Shown in pieces: positions 8,991 through 22,745 of a stretch of 64,000 nucleotides of DNA. Within the stretch, counting starts at the first letter, position 1. Each line of letters opens with the position of its first letter. The notes below the pieces were generated by a model. That model was not told the origin of the DNA. It searched no databases and saw only the letters and a program-made list of their open reading frames with translations. Source of the DNA: Macropodus opercularis (Eukaryota; Chordata; Actinopteri; Anabantiformes; Osphronemidae). The translations under genes were made by a program, and so were the position numbers. Where the stretch lies: positions 2,778,501 through 2,842,500 of the forward strand of contig CM061093.1 of NCBI GenBank assembly GCA_030770545.1, written 5' to 3'.

Positions 8991-11900
8991 ATTGGATTTT
9001 GGACTTTCTTGACTCCCTTTTATATCATCATAGCCTGTACCTGGGGTTATGCAACTGCAATCTGTTTACCCAGCAAGGTCCAGGCTTCTATTTGTTCCTC
9101 AAAGCACCTTTCCACCTTCCATTACTTTTGAGGAAATAAGCCCTTGAATTGCTTCCAAAATCTCATTTCTTACACAGCCAATACATTGGATTTTGGACTT
9201 TCTTGACTCCCTTTTATATCATCATAACCTGTACCCAGAGGGATGCAAGTGCCATGTGTTTACCCAGCAAGGTCCAAAGTTGTATTTTGTCCTGAAAGCA
9301 GCTTTCCACTGCTGACTACTTTTGGAGAAATAAGCCCTGGAATTGCTTCCAAATTCTCATTCATTACACAGCCAATACATGGGAATATGGAATTTCTCTA
9401 CAGGTTTATATCTCCTCATAGCCTGTACCCAGAATGATGCAAGTGAGCTCTGTTGATTCTGTATGATCACAGCGTCCATTTGTTCTTGAATGCAGTTTTC
9501 CACCTTCCACCACTTTGGGGGAAATAAGTCCTTGAATTGCTTCCAAATTCTCATTCATTACACAGCCAATACATTGGATTTTGGACTTTCTTGACTCCCT
9601 TTTATATCATCATAGCCTGTACCTGGGGTTATGCAACTGCAATCTGTTTACCCAGCAAGGTCCAGGCTTCTATTTGTTCCTCAAAGCACCTTTCCACCTT
9701 CCACCACTTTTGAGGAAATAAGCCCTTGAATTGCTTCCAAATTCTCATTTCTTACACAGCCAATACATTGGATTTTGGACTTTCTTGACTCCCTTATATC
9801 TCCTCATAGCCTGTACCCAGAATGATGCAAGTGAGCTCTGTTGATTCTTTATGATCACAGTGTCCATTTGTTCTTGAATGCAGTTTTCCACCTTCCACGA
9901 CATTTGAGGAAATAAGCCCTTGAATTGCTTCCAAATTCTCATTTCTTACACAGCCAATACATTGGATTTTGGACTTTCTTGACTCCCTTTTATATCATCA
10001 TGGCCTGTACCTGGGGTTATGCAACTGCAATCTGTTTACCCAGCAAGGTCCAGGCTTCTATTTGTTCCTCAAAGCACCTTTCCACCCTCCGCCACGTTTG
10101 GGGAAATAAGTCCTTGAATTGCTTCCAAATTCTCATTTCTTACACAGCCAATACATTGGATTTTGGACTTTCTTGATTCCCTTTTATATCATCATAACCT
10201 GTACCCAGAGTGATGCAAGTGCCATGTGTTTACCCAGCAAGGTCCAAAGTTGTATTTTGTCCTGAAAGCAGCTTTCCACTGCTGACTACTTTTGGAGAAA
10301 TAAGCCCTGGAATTGCTTCAAAATTCTCATTCATTACACAGCCAATACATGGGAATATGGAATTTCTCTACAGGTTTATATCTCCTCATAGCCTGTACCC
10401 AGAATGATGCAAGTGAGCTCTGTTGATTCTTTATGATCACAGTGTCCATTTGTTCTTGAATGCAGTTTTCCACCTTCCACCACTTTTGAGGAAATAAGCC
10501 CTTGAATTGCTTCCAAATTCTCATTTCTTACACAGCCAATACATTGGATTTTGGACTTTCTTGACTCCCTTTTATATCATCATGGCCTGTACCTGGGGTT
10601 ATGCAACTGCAATCTGTGTACCCAGCAAGGTCCAGGCTTCTATTTGTTCCTCAAAGCACCTTTCCACCTTCCATTACTTTTGGGGAAATAAGCCCTTGAA
10701 TTGCTTCCAAATTCTCATTTCTTACACAGCCAATACATTGGATTTTGGACTTTCTTGACTCCCTTTTATATCATCATAGCCTGTACCTGGGGTTATGCAA
10801 CTGCAATCTGTTTACCCAGCAAGGTCCAGGCTTCTATTTGTTCCTCAAAGCACCTTTCCACCTTCCACCACTTTTGAGGAAATAAGCCCTTGAATTGCTT
10901 CCAAATTCTCATTTCTTACACAGCCAATACATTGGATTTTGGACTTTCTTGACTCCCTTATATCTCCTCATAACCTGTACCCAGAATGATGCAAGTGAGC
11001 TCTGTTGATTCTTTATGATCACAGTGTCCATTTGTTCTTGAATGCAGTTTTCCACCTTCCACCACATTTGAGGAAATAAGCCCTTGAATTGCTTCCAAAT
11101 TCTCATTTCTTACACAGCTAATACATTGGATTTTGGACTTTCTTGACTCCCTTTTATATCATCATGGCCTGTACCTGGGGTTATGCAACTGCAATCTGTT
11201 TACCCAGCAAGGTCCAGGCTTCTATTTGTTCCTCAAAGCACCTTTCCACCTTCCACCACTTTTGAGGAAATAAGCCCTTGAATTGCTTCCAAATTCTCAT
11301 TTCTTACACAGCCAATACATTGGATTTTGGACTTTCTTGACTCCCTTATATCTCCTCATAGCCTGTACCCAGAATGATGCAAGTGAGCTCTGTTGATTCT
11401 TTATGATCACAGTGTCCATTTGTTCTTGAATGCAGTTTTCCACCTTCCACGACATTTGAGGAAATAAGCCCTTGAATTGCTTCCAAATTCTCATTTCTTA
11501 CACAGCCAATACATTGGATTTTGGACTTTCTTGACTCCCTTTTATATCATCATGGCCTGTACCTGGGGTTATGCAACTGCAATCTGTTTACCCAGCAAGG
11601 TCCAGGCTTCTATTTGTTCCTCAAAGCACCTTTCCACCCTCCGCCACGTTTGGGGAAATAAGTCCTTGAATTGCTTCCAAATTCTCATTTCTTACACAGC
11701 CAATACATTGGATTTTGGACTTTCTTGATTCCCTTTTATATCATCATAACCTGTACCCAGAGTGATGCAAGTGCCATGTGTTTACCCAGCAAGGTCCAAA
11801 GTTGTATTTTGTCCTGAAAGCAGCTTTCCACTGCTGACTACTTTTGGAGAAATAAGCCCTGGAATTGCTTCAAAATTCTCATTCATTACACAGCCAATAC

Positions 11901-14900
11901 ATGGGAATATGGAATTTCTCTACAGGTTTATATCTCCTCATAGCCTGTACCCAGAATGATGCAAGTGAGCTCTGTTGATTCTTTATGATCACAGTGTCCA
12001 TTTGTTCCTGAATGCAGTTTTCCACCTTCCACCACTTTTGAGGAAATAAGCCCTTGAATTGCTTCCAAATTCTCATTTCTTACACAGCCAATACATTGGA
12101 TTTTGGATTTTCTTGACTCCCTTTTACATCATCATGGCCTGTACCTGGGGTTATGCAACTGCAATCTGTGTACCCAGCAAGGTCCAGGCTTCTATTTGTT
12201 CCTCAAAGCACCTTTCCACCTTCCACCACTTTTGAGGAAATAAGCCCTTGAATTGCTTCCAAATTCTCATTTCTTACACAGCCAATACATTGGATTTTGG
12301 ACTTTCTTGACTCCCTTATATCTCCTCATAGCCTGTACCTGGGGTTATGCAACTGCAATCTGTTTACCCAGCAAGGTCCAGGCTTCTATTTGTTCCTCAA
12401 AGCACCTTTCCACCCTCCGCCACGTTTGGGGAAATAAGTCCTTGAATTGCTTCCAAATTCTCATTTCTTACACAGCCAATACATTGGATTTTGGACTTTC
12501 TTGATTCCCTTTTATATCATCATAACCTGTACCCAGAGTGATGCAAGTGCCATGTGTTTACCCAGCAAGGTCCAAAGTTGTATTTTGTCCTGAAAGCAGC
12601 TTTCCACTGCTGACTACTTTTGGAGAAATAAGCCCTGGAATTGCTTCCAAATTCTCATTCATTACACAGCCAATACATGGGAATATGGAATTTCTCTACA
12701 GGTTTATATCTCCTCATAGCCTGTACCCAGAATGATGCAAGTGAGCTCTGTTGATTCTTTATGATCACAGCGTCCATTTGTTCTTGAATGTAGTTTTCCA
12801 CCTTCCACCACTTTGGGGGAAATAAGTCCTTGAATTGCTTCCAAATTCTCATTTCTTACACAGCCAATACATTGGATTTTGGACTTTCTTGATTCCCTTT
12901 TATATCATCATAACCTGTACCCAGAGTGATGCAAGTGCCATGTGTTTACCCAGCAAGGTCCAAAGTTGTATTTTGTCCTGAAAGCAGCTTTCCACTGCTG
13001 ACTACTTTTGGAGAAATAAGCCCTGGAATTGCTTCCAAATTCTCATTCATTACACAGCCAATACATGGGAATATGGAATTTCTCTACAGGTTTATATCTC
13101 CTCATAGCCTGTACCCAGAATGATGCAAGTGAGCTCTGTTGATTCTTTATGATCACAGCGTCCATTTGTTCTTGAATGTAGTTTTCCACCTTCCACCACT
13201 TTGGGGGAAATAAGTCCTTGAATTGCTTCCAAATTCTCATTTCTTACACAGCCAATACATTGGATTTTGGACTTTCTTGACTCCCTTTTATATCATCATG
13301 GCCTGTACCTGGGGTTATGCAACTGCAATCTGTTTACCCAGCAAGGTCCAGGCTTCTATTTGTTCCTCAAAGCACCTTTCCACCTTCCACCACTTTTGAG
13401 GAAATAAGCCCTTGAATTGCTTCCAAATTCTCATTTCTTACACAGCCAATACATTGGATTTTGGACTTTCTTGACTCCCTTATATCTCCTCATAGCATGT
13501 ACCCAGAATGATGCAAGTGAGCTCTGTTGATTCTTTATGATCACAGCGTCCATTTGTTCTTGAATGCAGTTTTCCACCTTCCACCACTTTGGGGGAAATA
13601 AGTCCTTGAATTGCTTCCAAATTCTCATTTCTTACACAGCCAATACATTGGATTTTGGACTTTCTTGACTCCCTTTTATATCATCATGGCCTGTACCTGG
13701 GGTTATGCAACTGCAATCTGTTTACCCAGCAAGGTCCAGGCTTCTTTTTGTTCCTCAAAGCACCTTTCCACCTTCCACCACTTTTGAGGAAATAAGCCCT
13801 TGAATTGCTTCCAAATTCTCATTTCTTACACAGCCAATACATTGGATTTTGGACTTTCTTGACTCCCTTATATCTCCTCATAGCCTGTACCCAGAATGAT
13901 GCAAGTGAGCTCTGTTGATTCTTTATGATCACAGTGTCCATTTGTTCCTGAATGCAGTTTTCCACCTTCCACCACTTTTGAGGAAATAAGCCCTTGAATT
14001 GCTTCCAAATTCTCATTTCTTACAGAGCCAATACATTGGATTTTGGACTTTCTTGACTCCCTTTTATATCATCATGGCCTGTACCTGGGGTTATGCAACT
14101 GCAATCTGTTTACCCAGCAAGGTCCAGGCTTCTATTTGTTCCTCAAAGCACCTTTCCACCCTCCGCCACGTTTGGGGAAATAAGCCCTTGAATTGCTTCC
14201 AAATTCTCATTTCTTACACAGCCAATACATTGGATTTTGGACTTTCTTGAATCCCTTTTATATCATCATAACCTGTACCCAGAGTGATGCAAGTGCCATG
14301 TGTTTACCCAGCAAGGTCCAAAGTTGTATTTTGTCCTGAAAGCAGCTTTCCACTGCTGACTACTTTTGGAGAAATAAGCCCTGGAATTGCTTCCAAATTC
14401 TCATTCATTACACAGCCAATACATGGGAATATGGAATTTCTCTACAGGTTTATATCTCCTCATAGCCTGTACCCAGAATGATGCAAGTGAGCTCTGTTGA
14501 TTCTTTATGATCACAGCGTCCATTTGTTCTTGAATGCAGTTTTCCACCTTCCACCACTTTGGGGGAAATAAGTCCTTGAATTGCTTCCAAATTCTCATTT
14601 CTTACACAGCCAATACATTGGATTTTGGACTTTCTTGACTCCCTTTTATATCATCATGGCCTGTACCTGGGGTTATGCAACTGCAATCTGTTTACCCAGC
14701 AAGGTCCAGGCTTCTATTTGTTCCTCAAAGCACCTTTCCACCCTCCGCCACGTTTGGGGAAATAAGTCCTTGAATTGCTTCCAAATTCTCATTTCTTACA
14801 CAGCCAATACATTGGATTTTGGACTTTCTTGACTCCCTTATATCTCCTCATAGCCTGTACCCAGAATGATGCAAGTGAGCTCTGTTGATTCTTTATGATC

Positions 14901-17900
14901 ACAGTGTCCATTTGTTCTTGAATGCAGTTTTCCACCTTCTACCACTTTTGAGGAAATAAGCCCTTGAATTGCTTCCAAATTCTCATTTCTTACACAGCCA
15001 ATACATTGGATTTTGGACTTTCTTGACTCCCTTTTATATCATCATGGCCTGTACCTGGGGTTATGCAACTGCAATCTGTTTACCCAGCAAGGTCCAGGCT
15101 TCTATTTGTTCCTCAAAGCACCTTTCCACCCTCCGCCACGTTTGGGGAAATAAGCCCTTGAATTGCTTCCAAATTCTCATTTCTTACACAGCCAATACAT
15201 TGGATTTTGGACTTTCTTGAATCCCTTTTATATCATCATAACCTGTACCCAGAGTGATGCAAGTGCCATGTGTTTACCCAGCAAGGTCCAAAGTTGTATT
15301 TTGTCCTGAAAGCAGCTTTCCACTGCTGACTACTTTTGGAGAAATAAGCCCTGGAATTGCTTCCAAATTCTCATTCATTACACAGCCAATACATGGGAAT
15401 ATGGAATTTCTCTACAGGTTTATATCTCCTCATAGCCTGTACCCAGAATGATGCAAGTGAGCTCTGTTGATTCTTTATGATCACAGCGTCCATTTGTTCT
15501 TGAATGCAGTTTTCCACCTTCCACCACTTTGGGGGAAATAAGTCCTTGAATTGCTTCCAAATTCTCATTTCTTACACAGCCAATACATTGGATTTTGGAC
15601 TTTCTTGACTCCCTTTTATATCATCATGGCCTGTACCTGGGGTTTTGCAACTGCAATCTGTTTACCCAGCAAGGTCCAGGCTTCTATTTGTTCCTCAAAG
15701 CACCTTTCCACCTTCCACCACTTTTGAGGAAATAAGCCCTTGAATTGCTTCCAAATTCTCATTTCTTACACAGCCAATACATTGGATTTTGGACTTTCTT
15801 GACTCCCTTATATCTCCTCATAGCCTGTACCCAGAATGATGCAAGTGAGCTCTGTTGATTCTTTATGATCACAGTGTCCATTTGTTCTTGAATGCAGATT
15901 TCCACCTTCCACCACATTTGAGGAAATAAGCCCTTGAATTGCTTCCAAATTCTCATTTCTTACACAGCCAATACATTGGATTTTGGACTTTCTTGACTCC
16001 CTTATATCTCCTCATAGCCTGTACCCAGAATGATGCAAGTGAGCTCTGTTGATTCTTTATGATCACAGCGTCCATTTGTTCTTGAATGCAGTTTTCCACC
16101 TTCCACCACTTTGGGGGAAATAAGTCCTTGAATTGCTTCCAAATTCTCATTTCTTACACAGCCAATACATTGGATTTTGGACTTTCTTGACTCCCTTTTA
16201 TATCATCATGGCCTGTACCTGGGGTTATGCAACTGCAATCTGTTTACCCAGCAAGGTCCAGGCTTCTATTTGTTCCTCAAAGCACCTTTCCACCTTCCAC
16301 CACTTTTGAGGAAATAAGCCCTTGAATTGCTTCCAAATTCTCATTTCTTACACAGCCAATACATTGGATTTTGGACTTTCTTGACTCCCTTATATCTCCT
16401 CATAGCCTGTACCCAGAATGATGCAAGTGAGCTCTGTTGATTCTTTATGATCACAGCGTCCATTTGTTCTTGAATGCAGTTTTCCACCTTCCACCACTTT
16501 GGGGGAAATAAGTCCTTGAATTGCTTCCAAATTCTCATTTCTTACACAGCCAATACATTGGATTTTGGACTTTCTTGACTCCCTTTTATATCATCATGGC
16601 CTGTACCTGGGGTTATGCAACTGCAATCTGTGTACCCAGCAAGGTCCAGGCTTCTATTTGTTCCTCAAAGCACCTTTCCACCCTCCGCCACGTTTGGGGA
16701 AATAAGCCCTTGAATTGCTTCCAAATTCTCATTTCTTACACAGCCAATACATTGGATTTTGGACTTTCTTGATTCCCTTTTATATCATCATAACCTGTAC
16801 CCAGAGTGATGCAAGTGCCATGTGTTTACCCAGCAAGGTCCAAAGTTGTATTTTGTCCTGAAAGCAGCTTTCCACTGCTGACTACTTTTGGAGAAATAAG
16901 CCCTGGAATTGCTTCCAAATTCTCATTCATTACACAGCCAATACATGGGAATATGGAATTTCTCTACAGGTTTATATCTCCTCATAGCCTGTACCCAGAA
17001 TGATGCAAGTGAGCTCTGTTGATTCTTTATGATCACAGTGTCCATTTGTTCCTGAATGCAGTTTTCCACCTTCCACCACTTTTGAGGAAATAAGCCCTTG
17101 AATTGCTTCCAAATTCTCATTTCTTACACAGCCAATACATTGGATTTTGGACTTTCTTGACTCCCTTTTATATCATCATAGCCTGTACCTGAGTTATGCA
17201 ACTGCAATCTGTTTACCCAGCAAGGTCCAGGCTTCTATTTGTTCCTCAAAGCACCTTTCCACCTTCCACCACTTTTGAGGAAATAAGCCCTTGAATTGCT
17301 TCCAAATTCTCATTTCTTACACAGCCAATACATTGGATTTTGGACTTTCTTGACTCCCTTTTATATCATCATAGCCTGTACCTGGGGTTATGCAACTGCA
17401 ATCTGTTTACCCAGCAAGGTCCAGGCTTCTATTTGTTCCTCAAAGCACCTTTCCACCTTCCACCACTTTTGAGGAAATAAGCCCTTGAATTGCTTCCAAA
17501 TTCTCATTTCTTACACAGCCAATACATTGGATTTTGGACTTTCTTGACTCCCTTTTATATCATCATAGCCTGTACCTGGGGTTATGCAACTGCAATCTGT
17601 TTACCCAGCAAGGTCCAGGCTTCTATTTGTTCCTCAAAGCACCTTTCCACCTTCCACCACTTTTGAGGAAATAAGCCCTTGAATTGCTTCCAAATTCTCA
17701 TTTCTTACACAGCCAATACATTGGATTTTGGACTTTCTTGACTCCCTTATATCTCCTCATAGCCTGTACCCAGAATGATGCAAGTGAGCTCTGTTGATTC
17801 TTTATGATCACAGCGTCCATTTGTTCTTGAATGCAGTTTTCCACCTTCCACCACTTTGGGGGAAATAAGTCCTTGAATTGCTTCCAAATTCTCATTTCTT

Positions 17901-20900
17901 ACACAGCCAATACATTGGATTTTGGACTTTCTTGACTCCCTTTTATATCATCATGGCCTGTACCTGGGGTTATGCAACTGCAATCTGTTTACCCAGCAAG
18001 GTCCAGGCTTCTATTTGTTCCTCAAAGCACCTTTCCACCTTCGGTGAAATAAGTCCTTGAATTGCTTCCAAATTCTCATTTCTCACACAGCCAATACATT
18101 GGATTTTGGACTTTCTTGACTCCCTTATATCTCCTCATAGCCTGTACCCAGAATGATGCAAGTGAGCTCTGTTGATTCTTTATGATCACAGTGTCCATTT
18201 GTTCTTGAATGCAGTTTTCCACCTTCCACCACATTTGAGGAAATAAGCCCTTGAATTGCTTCCAAATTCTCATTTCTCACACAGCCAATACATTGGATTT
18301 TGGACTTTCTTGACTCCCTTTTATATCATCATGGCCTGTACCTGGGGTTATACAACTGCACTCTGTTTACCCAGCAAGGTCCAGGCTTCTATTTGTTCCT
18401 CAAAGCACCTTTCCACCCTCCGCCACGTTTGGGGAAATAAGCCCTTGAATTGCTTCCAAATTCTCATTTCTTACACAGCCAATACATTGGATTTTGGACT
18501 TTCTTGATTCCCTTTTATATCATCATAACCTGTACCCAGAGTGATGCAAGTGCCATGTGTTTACCCAGCAAGGTCCAAAGTTGTATTTTGTCCTGAAAGC
18601 AGCTTTCCACTGCTGACTACTTTTGGAGAAATAAGCCCTGGAATTGCTTCCAAATTCTCATTCATTACACAGCCAATACATGGGAATATGGAATTTCTCT
18701 ACAGGTTTATATCTCCTCATAGCCTGTACCCAGAATGATGCAAGTGAGCTCTGTTGATTCTTTATGATCACAGTGTCCATTTGTTCTTGAATGCAGTTTT
18801 CCACCTTCCACCACATTTGAGGAAATAAGCCCTTGAATTGCTTCCAAATTCTCATTTCTTACACAGCCAATACATTGGATTTTGGACTTTCTTGACTCCC
18901 TTTTATATCATCATAGCCTGTACCTGGGGTTATGCAACTGCAATCTGTTTACCCAGCAAGTTCCAGGCTTCTATTTGTTCCTCAAAGCACCTTTCCACCT
19001 TCCACCACTTTTGGGGAAATAAGTCCTTGAATTGCTTCCAAATTCTCATTTCTCACACAGCCAATACATTGGATTTTGGACTTTCTTGACTCCCTTATAT
19101 CTCCTCATAGCCTGTACCCAGAATGATGCAAGTGAGCTCTGTTGATTCTTTATGATCACAGTGTCCATTTGTTCCTGAATGCAGTTTTCCATCTTCCACC
19201 ACTTTTGAGGAAATAAGCCCTTGAATTGCTTCCAAATTCTCATTTCTTACAAAGCCAATACATTGGATTTTGGACTTTCTTGACTCCCTTTTATATCATC
19301 ATGGCCTGTACCTGGGGTTATGCAACTGCAATCTGTTTACCCAGCAAAGTCCAGGCTTCTATTTGTTCCTCAAAGCACCTTTCCACCTTCCACCACTTTT
19401 GAGGAAATAAGCCCTTGAATTGCTTCCAAATTCTCATTTCTTACACAGCCAATACATTGGATTTTGGACTTTCTTGACTCCCTTATATCTCCTCATAGCC
19501 TGTACCCAGAATGATGCAAGTGAGCTCTGTTGATTCTTTATGATCACAGTGTCCATTTGTTCTTGAATGCAGTTTTCCACCTTCCACCACATTTGAGGAA
19601 ATAAGCCCTTGAATTGCTTCCAAATTCTCATTTCTTACACAGCCAATACATTGGATTTTGGACTTTCTTGACTCCCTTTTATATCATCATGGCCTGTACC
19701 TGGGGTTATGCAACTGCAATCTGTTTACCCAGCAAGGTCCAGGCTTCTATTTGTTCCTCAAAGCACCTTTCCACCTTCCACCACTTTTGGGGAAATAAGT
19801 CCTTGAATTGCTTCCAAATTCTCATTTCTTACACAGCCAATACATTGGATTTTGGACTTTCTTGACTCCCTTTTATATCATCATGGCCTGTACCTGGGGT
19901 TATGCAACTGCAATCTGTTTACCCAGCAAGGTCCAGGCTTCTATTTGTTCCTCAAAGCACCTTTCCACCTTCCACCACTTTTGAGGAAATAAGCCCTTGA
20001 ATTGCTTCCAAATTCTCATTTCTTACACAGCCAATACATTGGATTTTGGACTTTCTTGACTCCCTTATATCTCCTCATAGCCTGTACCCAGAATGATGCA
20101 AGTGAGCTCTGTTGATTCTTTATGATCACAGTGTCCATTTGTTCTTGAATGCAGTTTTCCACCTTCCACCACATTTGAGGAAATAAGCCCTTGAATTGCT
20201 TCCAAATTCTCATTTCTCACACAGCCAATACATTGGATTTTGGACTTTCTTGACTCCCTTTTATATCATCATGGCCTGTACCTGGGGTTATACAACTGCA
20301 CTCTGTTTACCCAGCAAGGTCCAGGCTTTTATTTGTTCCTCAAAGCACCTTTCCACCTTCGGTGAAATAAGTCCTTGAATTGCTTCCAAATTCTCATTTC
20401 TTACACAGCCAATACATTGGATTTTGGACTTTCTTGACTCCCTTTTATATCATCATGGCCTGTACCTGGGGTTATGCAACTGCAATCTGTTTACCCAGCA
20501 AGGTCCAGGCTTCTATTTGTTCCTCAAAGCACCTTTCCACCTTCCACCACTTTTGAGGAAATAAGCCCTTGAATTGCTTCCAAATTCTCATTTCTTACAC
20601 AGCCAATACATTGGATTTTGGACTTTCTTGACTCCCTTTTATATCATCATGGCCTGTACCTGGGGTTATGCAACTGCAATCTGTTTACCCAGCAAGGTCC
20701 AGGCTTCTATTTGTTCCTCAAAGCACCTTTCCACCTTCCACCACTTTTGGGGAAATAAGTCCTTGAATTGCTTCCAAATTCTCATTTCTCACACAGCCAA
20801 TACATTGGATTTTGGACTTTCTTGACTCCCTTATATCTCCTCATAGCCTGTACCCAGAATGATGCAAGTGAGCTCTGTTGATTCTTTATGATCACAGTGT

Positions 20901-21518
20901 CCATTTGTTCCTGAATGCAGTTTTCCATCTTCCACCACTTTTGAGGAAATAAGCCCTTGAATTGCTTCCAAATTCTCATTTCTTACAAAGCCAATACATT
21001 GGATTTTGGACTTTCTTGACTCCCTTTTATATCATCATGGCCTGTACCTGGGGTTATGCAACTGCAATCTGTTTACCCAGCAAAGTCCAGGCTTCTATTT
21101 GTTCCTCAAAGCACCTTTCCACCTTCCACCACTTTTGAGGAAATAAGCCCTTGAATTGCTTCCAAATTCTCATTTCTTACACAGCCAATACATTGGATTT
21201 TGGACTTTCTTGACTCCCTTATATCTCCTCATAGCCTGTACCCAGAATGATGCAAGTGAGCTCTGTTGATTCTTTATGATCACAGTGTCCATTTGTTCTT
21301 GAATGCAGTTTTCCACCTTCCACCACATTTGGGGAAATAAGCCCTTGAATTGCTTCCAAATTCTCATTTCTTACACAGCCAATACATTGGATTTTGGACT
21401 TTCTTGACTCCCTTTTATATCATCATGGCCTGTACCTGGGGTTATGCAACTGCAATCTGTTTACCCAGCAAGGTCCAGGCTTCTATTTGTTCCTCAAAGC
21501 ACCTTTCCACCTTCCACC
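8990..21518. repeat. 194-bp satellite array, left arm
   Basis: Head-to-tail array with a 194-bp period, about 65 monomers. Three classes can be told apart by their first bases: class 1 with ACCTGGGGTTATGCAACT, class 2 with ACCCAGAATGATGCAAG, class 3 with GATGCAAGTGCCATGTG. All share the block with ATTGCTTCCAAATTCTCAT and CACAGCCAATACAT. Classes alternate in mixed order, and multi-monomer blocks recur: 9745-10524 recurs at 11297-12076, a shift of 1552 bp or eight monomers, showing higher-order structure. Short open frames of 65 and 83 codons on the two strands are by-products of the repeat and not genes. The role is unknown; a pericentromeric or subtelomeric satellite is likely. Confidence 0.95.
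18036..18056. repeat. 184-bp deletion variant of the satellite monomer
   Basis: Here the usual CCACCACTTTTGRGGAAATAAG region is shortened by about 10 bp to a CCTTCGGTGAAATAAG form, giving a 184-bp monomer. The same variant occurs near 20356, 27850, 28422 and 32375, in both arms, so it spread before the ERV-B insertion divided the array. Confidence 0.8.
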
Positions 21519-22068
21519 TGTTGAGCTGCTCTCCCAATCCCAGCTCTGCGCGTTCGTTGAATGATGAGGAGAAACGTCTGATAAAAATCAGTCTTACTTT
21601 TATTTCAAACTTGAAGAATAATAATGTACAGGCCTGGGTCAGTCTGTCCCTATACTATACAGCATATAGTCAGGGCACGAAGTCTGACTGACACTGTCTG
21701 TCCCTCGACCCACACTTTTATGCTGGACAGAGCGTCTTTCTGTGGTGTAACAGGATCCTGATTCCGTGGTCTGGTGTTCGTCTCCATGGCTGGTTTATTG
21801 GTGTCTTATCTTCTCCGTTGCTTTGTGGTCCCATCACCTATGGATCCAAGCACATTCCTTCTGCAGACATTCACATGTTTCACTCCCTACTTATCTTATT
21901 TTCTGCCGTGTCTGGGTGCATCTGGTTCCTCTACTATTCTCTAAATCTGATGTGTGTGTTTCAAACTATACTTTAATGCAATCGGCTTGTTCTGTTTTCT
22001 GCATGCATCCTACTATCTAAGCTTTCAACTACTATTTTAACTACTACTTAACTATTTAGATTCCTACA
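21519..22068 (-). mobile_element. ERV-B 3' LTR
   Basis: Downstream LTR of the provirus, equal in length to the 5' LTR and offset by 5396 bp. The TATA-like box is at about 21715-21723 and the AATAAA at 21599-21604, which would end the proviral transcript. It is directly preceded, in the element's sense, by a purine tract. Confidence 0.95.
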
Positions 22069-22082
22069 ATTCCCCCTTTTGG
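22069..22082 (-). other. ERV-B polypurine tract
   Basis: On the minus strand CCAAAAGGGGGAAT abuts the TG of the 3' LTR, the standard place and composition for a plus-strand primer. Confidence 0.85.
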
Positions 22083-22102
22083 TCTCTCATCCGAGAGACC
22101 AC

Positions 22103-22348
22103 TTACAACACCACCATGACTGCTATATCTTCCTGTTCGTCCTCCTCGTCGTTCGGTGCGCCTCCTCTAAGCAGTGGCATCTGTGTAGCAGGAGCATCCC
22201 TGCCTTCTATTGCAGTCACTATTAAATGCTGACACAAAGCTCGGATGCAGGGAATACAGCAGCATCCACACAAGATTAGAGCCGTCACCATTCCCACAAA
22301 CATAGAGCACACTCCCCCCTTTTCCGCCAGCAACATATCCAAGGCCAT
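22103..22348 (-). pseudogene. env: ERV-B truncated envelope transmembrane subunit
   Basis: An 81-codon open remnant. It begins with MALDMLLAEKGGVC, the end of the heptad and the conserved Cys region of a gamma-type TM subunit. It then passes directly into a hydrophobic Cys-rich span (about 17-48) and an acidic cytoplasmic tail. The surface subunit, fusion peptide and most of the TM ectodomain are missing. The remnant could not mediate entry. The short product might still be membrane-inserted, but there is no evidence it is expressed. Confidence 0.75.
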
Positions 22349-22358
22349 ACGGTTCTTC

Positions 22359-22475
22359 TTATGTCACTTGGAACGGTCCTGTCCACCGTGACTCAGACGA
22401 CTTCCTCTTTATCACTTTCAAAAGGACCCACTCAGCCGTATGTGGTTTCCTGGACTCTGTAGATCCTTTGGCTCC
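22359..22475 (-). pseudogene. ERV-B integrase C-terminal fragment
   Basis: About 38 codons ending at TAA 22359-22361 read EWVLLKVIKRK and SRWTGPFQVT. This resembles the DNA-binding C-terminus of retroviral integrases, where a basic strand is followed by a W-x-GP-x-x-V turn. It is separated from the RT fragment by about 110 bases with stops. The body of integrase is deleted. Confidence 0.65.
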
Positions 22476-22587
22476 TGTAACCTGTGTAGAGAATACTGCA
22501 ACGAGAGCTGTTAGTTTTCATGACACACTTTGTATCCTCTACGGGGCATCACAGTTAACTGCAGAGTGTGTGATTCATTCTCTCCAC

Positions 22588-22745
22588 TTTTAAATCATGT
22601 GCCATCCTATACTTGCCAGTGCCTTGTTTTTCTACAGGTAGTATAGGAGTATTCCACGCTGAAGTCGATGGTTCTAATACACCACTCTGTAATAACCCAT
22701 AAATAGTGTCTGCTATCCCTGCCTCTGCTTCAACTTTCTGTTGAT
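22588..22745 (-). pseudogene. ERV-B reverse transcriptase N-terminal fragment
   Basis: On the minus strand, in a frame different from the protease frame, a segment with LLQSGVLEP, SAWNTPILPV and YRMAHDL is readable. These are typical of the finger region of retroviral reverse transcriptase. It ends after about 48 residues; the catalytic YxDD region, RNase H and most of integrase are absent. Pol therefore cannot be functional in this copy. Confidence 0.85.

Noticed and set aside
8990..21518. CENP-B box in the satellite
   Set aside because: I looked for a TTCG....A..CGGG-type 17-bp motif in the monomers and saw none.
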